Below are positions 40,907 through 43,832 of a stretch of 43,832 nucleotides of DNA, one piece after another; the stretch's first letter is position 1, and each line of letters starts with the position of its first letter. This DNA is from Piscinibacter caeni (GTDB lineage Bacteria > Pseudomonadota > Gammaproteobacteria > Burkholderiales > Burkholderiaceae_C), in contig QJOU01000082.1 in NCBI GenBank assembly GCA_003265685.1, positions 1 to 43,832 of the forward strand, in the 5' to 3' direction. The position numbers and the translations under genes are program-made. A model generated the notes under the pieces. It was not told the DNA's origin, ran no database searches, and saw only the letters and a program-made list of their open reading frames with translations.

Positions 40907-42187
40907 ACCTTAGTCGCGACCAGCGTGCGGCCTTGCCCCAACACAATGCCGCCGGCTCACGTACCGACTTCAAGTCGGCGCCGGGCGCAGGCGAAGTCAT
41001 GCGCCAGTGTTGATCACGAGCGCCGGCCCGGCATGCCCCACGATCTGTTCGCCGACCAAGCTGGCGAAGTCTGTCGACGACAACCGCTTTGCGGCGAGGA
41101 ACTCGAAATGGCTGCAGTAGCCGGACAGCACCTGTTCTCGTGCGCAAAGTCGGCGCGCGTAGCGAATCGCCTGCTCGTCGATGGTCCGGATGCCGGACGT
41201 GAGCGCAGTACCGGGCCCATAGCCGACGCGCAACTGATCAATCCAGTCGATCCCCTTAGTCTGCTTATGGGCGAAGTCGAGCACGGACACCAGGGCCGAT
41301 GCGGGCAGAGCGTTGACATAGCGACCGTCAAGTAGTCTTGCAGCTTCGTCGAGCAGCAGAAGCCGGCGCGCCTGCGCACGCGCCATCTCGGACCAAGCGC
41401 CATGGTACGTGACCATGTCCCGATGCGCAGCCTCGTGCAAGCCAAGGTCGCTCGCGCACAGCACCGCCCCGATCATCGCTGTGGCCGCGAAATCCTCGAG
41501 AACCTCCAAATCGTCCAGCTTGGTCGCACTCGCTGCCTGTGTTCGGTAGTGGTACGCCAGAGACGCAAATGAGGTCTTCGCTGACAGCATCAACTGGTGC
41601 CGCATCTGCCCATTCGTTGCACTCGCTGCATGGGTCAAATCACTGACCGCGGCGCGCAACTGCCCTTCGCTGGCGCTACCCAGCCAGTTCTTTATGGCAG
41701 CCACGCGCTCCTCGACTTGGCTCACCTTCTTCGACAGGTACACAACGCTCACCAGCGACGTCGCGAGTCCGAGTCCGGCGAGGGCGGTCGAGGCCATCGA
41801 CCATGAAAGCACGCGCGAGACTTCCTGGCTTAGCGCGTGCAGTTGGTACCCGTTGATGAGTTCGGGGATCAGATTGAGGCCAGGAACCAGCTGCAGAGGT
41901 GCGGTCGCTGCTGGAAGTGCCAGGTGGGCAAGGATGCGGCCCGACTGATCCCTGATGACGCCGCCATGCAGCGAGTAGATCTGGCTTGCGAGTCCGGCCA
42001 GATAGTCGGCCGGAATCTCCCTGAGCACTGTGAAGCCGGGCGTGCCAATCATTCGCTCCCCCTCCGCCCGTTTCAGCCGGGCTGCTCCGATCCTATCCGG
42101 CCTTGCCGGCGCTGCGACGTCCCCGCTTGCTGGGGTCGCCTCGCGGTGCGTTGCCATTCGTGAGCGAACCGAGCCCACTGGCACTCT
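40907..42187. mobile_element. Inserted lower-GC segment between DUF2894 repeats
   Basis: Some 1.28 kb lies between direct copies of a DUF2894 segment and separates DUF2894 from its former partner, the lipoprotein gene. Hand counts: 62% GC for 41461-41520 and 58% for 41521-41580, against 83% for 42421-42480 in the host gene. It holds one gene (40997-42052), a 7-bp inverted repeat just after it (CCGACTT at 40964-40970, AAGTCGG at 40972-40978) and the new end of DUF2894. No integrase, transposase or terminal inverted repeat is present, so the way it entered is unknown. Single-crossover integration of a circle through the shared segment would give this structure. Confidence 0.7.
40997..42052 (-). 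CDS. Unrecognised membrane protein carried by the insertion
   Basis: A 351-residue protein whose family I do not recognise. The N-terminal 70 residues (VLREIPADYLAGLASQIYSL, HGGVIRDQSGRILAHLAL) look like a small folded domain. They are followed by an amphipathic stretch (LHALSQEVSRVLSW), one membrane helix at about 83-106 and a short coiled coil (KKVSQVEERVAAIKNWLG). A mostly helical soluble domain runs to the end. ATG 42052 has an excellent GGAGGGGGAG ribosome-binding site, and the codons are less GC-biased than in the neighbours. It sits within the DUF2894/lipoprotein junction. A defence, toxin or sensor role is imaginable from the architecture but not supported. Confidence 0.85.
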   Translation of the reverse strand: MIGTPGFTVLREIPADYLAGLASQIYSLHGGVIRDQSGRILAHLALPAATAPLQLVPGLNLIPELINGYQLHALSQEVSRVLSWSMASTALAGLGLATSLVSVVYLSKKVSQVEERVAAIKNWLGSASEGQLRAAVSDLTHAASATNGQMRHQLMLSAKTSFASLAYHYRTQAASATKLDDLEVLEDFAATAMIGAVLCASDLGLHEAAHRDMVTYHGAWSEMARAQARRLLLLDEAARLLDGRYVNALPASALVSVLDFAHKQTKGIDWIDQLRVGYGPGTALTSGIRTIDEQAIRYARRLCAREQVLSGYCSHFEFLAAKRLSSTDFASLVGEQIVGHAGPALVINTGA

Positions 42188-42512
42188 CCAGCCACAATAG
42201 CGCATCGACGTGACGCAGCAGCGCGTCGAGGTAACCCGGCGCGAGCGCGTGCAGTTCGCGCAGCGCGCGGTGCAGCACCTGCGAGGAGTTCAGCGGTCCG
42301 GCCTGCGCCGGCACCTGCGCCAGCGCCTCGCGCAGGCGGCGGTCGACGCGCAGGCGCGCCCAGGTGGCGCCATGGGTGCTGACGGCCTTCAGCGGCGCCG
42401 GCGCGCTCGCCGCCGCGGTGCCGTCGGCGTGCGCCGGCACGCGGCCCAGCCGGTCGACCAGCGCGCGCAGCGCGTCCAGCCCGGCCCGCGGCAGGTCCGG
42501 CGTCGAACTCAT
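42093..42512 (-). CDS. DUF2894 family protein with exchanged C-terminus
   Basis: A 139-residue protein of the DUF2894 family, as I recall it from Burkholderiales. Its core is LDALRALVDRLGRVPAHADG, LREALAQVPAQAGPLNSSQV and LHRALRELHALAPGYLDALL. The last 31 residues (ESASGLGSLTNGNAPRGDPS and a basic tail) come from the inserted DNA and replace the tail preserved in the remnant at 40643. Its ATG overlaps the OmpA-like gene stop by four bases. No enzyme motif or signal peptide is seen. The small soluble protein is probably a cytoplasmic partner of the motor-like proteins encoded before it. Confidence 0.8.
   Translation of the reverse strand: MSSTPDLPRAGLDALRALVDRLGRVPAHADGTAAASAPAPLKAVSTHGATWARLRVDRRLREALAQVPAQAGPLNSSQVLHRALRELHALAPGYLDALLRHVDALLWLESASGLGSLTNGNAPRGDPSKRGRRSAGKAG
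42188..42324 (-). repeat. Direct repeat, right copy (inside intact DUF2894 gene)
   Basis: Partner of 40771-40906. The copy lies inside the readable DUF2894 frame and keeps the frame, whereas the left copy has lost one base near 40870. Distance between copies is 1,417-1,418 bp. Confidence 0.92.
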
Positions 42513-43174
42513 CGCGGGGCCGCCTCGGCGGCCCGGCGGCGTGGCGTCGGCGCCATCTCCACGCGCCGGTTCAGCGCGCGGCCGGCCGCGTCGGCGTTCG
42601 AGGCCACCGGCTGCTCGGCGCCGAAGGCGGCCGCGAACACCGCCGAGGCCGGCACGCCGTCCTCGATCAGCGTGCGTGTCACGGTCAGCGCGCGCTGCGC
42701 CGAGAGTTCCCAGTTGTCGGCGAAGCGGGCACGGCCGCCGTCGCGCACCGGGCGGTCGTCGGTGAAGCCGCTGACCATCAGCACCTCGTCGCGCGTGGCC
42801 AGGTAGGCGGCCAGCGGACCGGCCAGGCTCTTCAGCAGCTGGCGGCCGTCGGGCTGCAGCTCGGCCGAGTTGAACGCGAACAGCACGTTGCCGCTGATGC
42901 CGATGCGGCCGTCGGCCAGCGTCACACGGCCGGCGGCGAGCGGGCCGGCCAGCGCGCGTTCGAGCGCCTCGCGCCGCTGCGCCTCGGCCTGGCGCTGCTG
43001 CACCTCCTGCTTCAGGCGCTCGGCCAGGTCGAGCTGCAGGCCGAGCGCACAGACCAGGATCAGCACGAACGCGCCCAGCAGCCCGGCCATCAGGTCGCCG
43101 AACACGGCCCAGACCGGCGTGGACGCCTCGGGGGCCGCCTCGTCGTCCTCGTCGTAGGCGTGGCCGAACGTCAT
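42509..43174 (-). CDS. OmpA/MotB-like peptidoglycan-binding protein
   Basis: A 221-residue protein. An acidic N-terminus is followed by one membrane helix (about residues 21-48) with Asp27 in VFGDLMAGLLGAFVLILV. This resembles the proton-binding Asp of MotB and ZorB (DLM at the helix start). A short coiled coil leads to the OmpA domain (VLFAFNSAELQPDGRQLL, VSGFTDDRPV, NWELSAQRALTVTRTLI, NRRVEM) that binds the cell wall. It overlaps the DUF802 gene before it and DUF2894 after it by four bases each. It is therefore a likely stator subunit with the DUF802 protein as MotA/ZorA-like partner. Energising by an ion gradient is inferred. Confidence 0.88.
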   Translation of the reverse strand: MTFGHAYDEDDEAAPEASTPVWAVFGDLMAGLLGAFVLILVCALGLQLDLAERLKQEVQQRQAEAQRREALERALAGPLAAGRVTLADGRIGISGNVLFAFNSAELQPDGRQLLKSLAGPLAAYLATRDEVLMVSGFTDDRPVRDGGRARFADNWELSAQRALTVTRTLIEDGVPASAVFAAAFGAEQPVASNADAAGRALNRRVEMAPTPRRRAAEAAPR

Positions 43175-43832
43175 GCCGCGTCCGCCTCGGCGCGCGCGGC
43201 CACCCGCGCGACCTGCTGCAGGTCCTCGACGATCTGCTTCTGCGAGCCGAGCGTCAGGTCGACGATCTCGCGCGCCTGCGCCACGTAGTAGGCGAGCTGC
43301 TCGTCGCTGCGCGCGAGCGAGTGGCCGAGCGCCGCCTCGATGCGCTGCAGCTGCGCCGTCATCTGCGTGCTCGCCTGGCCGAAGGCCTGCACCGCGGCGC
43401 CGAAGCCTTCGCCCAGGCGCGCCACCTCGGCCAGCCCCTGGCTGGCCTGCCCGGCCGCGGCCTGCAGGCGTTGTGCGCCGTCCTCGATCTGGCGCGTGAA
43501 CTGCGCGCCGCTGCGTTCGAGCTGTTCGCCCGCGGCCTGCACCAGCGCGTCGATCGCGGCGCGCTGCTCGCCGCCGGCATGGCGCAGCGCGTCGAGCAGC
43601 TCGCCCAGCGTGGCGAGCAGGCGGTTGCGCTCCTCGAGCGCGGCGTTGTCGCGCGCCAGGCTCTGGCTCAACGCGCCGCGCAGCTCGCCGATCACGGCGG
43701 CCGCGGCGCGCGGGGCGTCCGCGGCCTGGGCGAGCAGCTGGCCGACCTGCGCCAGCGTCTCGCGCGACTGCGCCTCGGTCTGCTCGGCCAGGCGGCGCGT
43801 GCCGGCCTCGAACGCGGCGGCCAGGCGTTGCT
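43171..43832 (-). CDS. DUF802-family protein, C-terminal part
   Basis: The frame is open to the window edge, so the N-terminal part is missing. The 219 visible residues are almost entirely alpha-helical coiled coil (QRLAAAFEAGTRRLAEQTEA, LRHAGGEQRAAIDALVQAAG). They end in LAYYVAQAREIVDLTLGSQK and QIVEDLQQVARVAARAEADA, which I recognise as a DUF802 C-terminus. Full-length members carry MotA/TolQ/ExbB-like membrane helices at the N-terminus and a long tail, as ZorA does. That part is outside the window and cannot be confirmed. It is the first visible gene of a coupled set of four. Confidence 0.8.
   Translation of the reverse strand, partial: QRLAAAFEAGTRRLAEQTEAQSRETLAQVGQLLAQAADAPRAAAAVIGELRGALSQSLARDNAALEERNRLLATLGELLDALRHAGGEQRAAIDALVQAAGEQLERSGAQFTRQIEDGAQRLQAAAGQASQGLAEVARLGEGFGAAVQAFGQASTQMTAQLQRIEAALGHSLARSDEQLAYYVAQAREIVDLTLGSQKQIVEDLQQVARVAARAEADAA

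Noticed and set aside
41597-42163. Small plus-strand ORFs opposite the insertion gene
   Set aside because: No credible start signals; the minus-strand gene has a strong ribosome-binding site and a membrane helix, and covers the same DNA.
43173-43499. Plus-strand Arg/Pro-rich frames near the right edge
   Set aside because: Antisense to the DUF802 coiled coil; no homology-like segments and no ribosome-binding site.

Overview
This 43.8 kb window is very GC-rich DNA. It looks chromosomal, and the gene families point to a betaproteobacterium of the order Burkholderiales, perhaps the Rubrivivax/Leptothrix group. The markers are a pmd/lig-type protocatechuate 4,5-cleavage operon, the T. ferrooxidans-type GshA, a TorF-like porin next to glnK-amtB, and a DUF802/OmpA/DUF2894 gene set. 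The genus is inferred. No tRNA, rRNA, CRISPR array, integrase or transposase was seen.

Layout. (1) 1-1923: the end of a glycine-zipper protein gene, then comM facing it. (2) 1982-11163: a LysR regulator and a tightly coupled protocatechuate 4,5-cleavage operon in the order binding protein, ligJ, ligK, DUF1932 oxidoreductase, ligI, ligA, ligB, ligC, aldo/keto reductase, alpha/beta hydrolase. It takes protocatechuate to pyruvate plus oxaloacetate. No LigU-type tautomerase and no complete importer are present. (3) 11164-14025: a nitrogen-control unit with NtrC-like sites, a clear sigma-54 promoter, the porin gene, glnK, amtB and a strong terminator. (4) 14093-20166: yceI-like gene, gshA, kup, benE-like gene, aldose epimerase-like gene. 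(5) 20276-29496: a sugar module with a LacI regulator, a four-gene ABC importer, a Gfo/Idh/MocA dehydrogenase, a DUF1479 putative oxygenase, an AGE-family epimerase/isomerase and a UPF0303 protein. DoxX follows. Two inverted copies of a roughly 85 bp structured repeat, with compensatory changes in one stem, lie around this module and doxX. (6) 30203-32424: gshB and an amidase, 14 kb from gshA. (7) 32450-36735: a DUF3365 haem protein and a di-haem peroxidase on the minus strand, then a broken RTX-type gene on the plus strand. (8) 36740-39990: a divergent SHMT-like PLP enzyme and the ABC-F protein Uup. (9) 39987-43832, minus strand: a coupled operon of DUF802 protein, MotB-like OmpA protein, DUF2894 protein and a lipoprotein. 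It is interrupted between DUF2894 and the lipoprotein by about 1.3 kb of lower-GC DNA.

The most unusual part is that last insertion. It carries one unrecognised membrane-protein gene with its own strong ribosome-binding site and is bounded by direct repeats of an internal DUF2894 segment, 76 bp of which are identical. It gives DUF2894 a new C-terminus and leaves the old 3' end stranded, still overlapping the lipoprotein start. The host operon resembles a MotAB/ZorAB-type ion-driven motor. The second candidate for new biology is the sugar module, which combines a putative Fe(II) oxygenase, an AGE isomerase with intact catalytic histidines and a dehydrogenase. Calls rest on reading the sequence and on memory of protein families. 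No database search was run.
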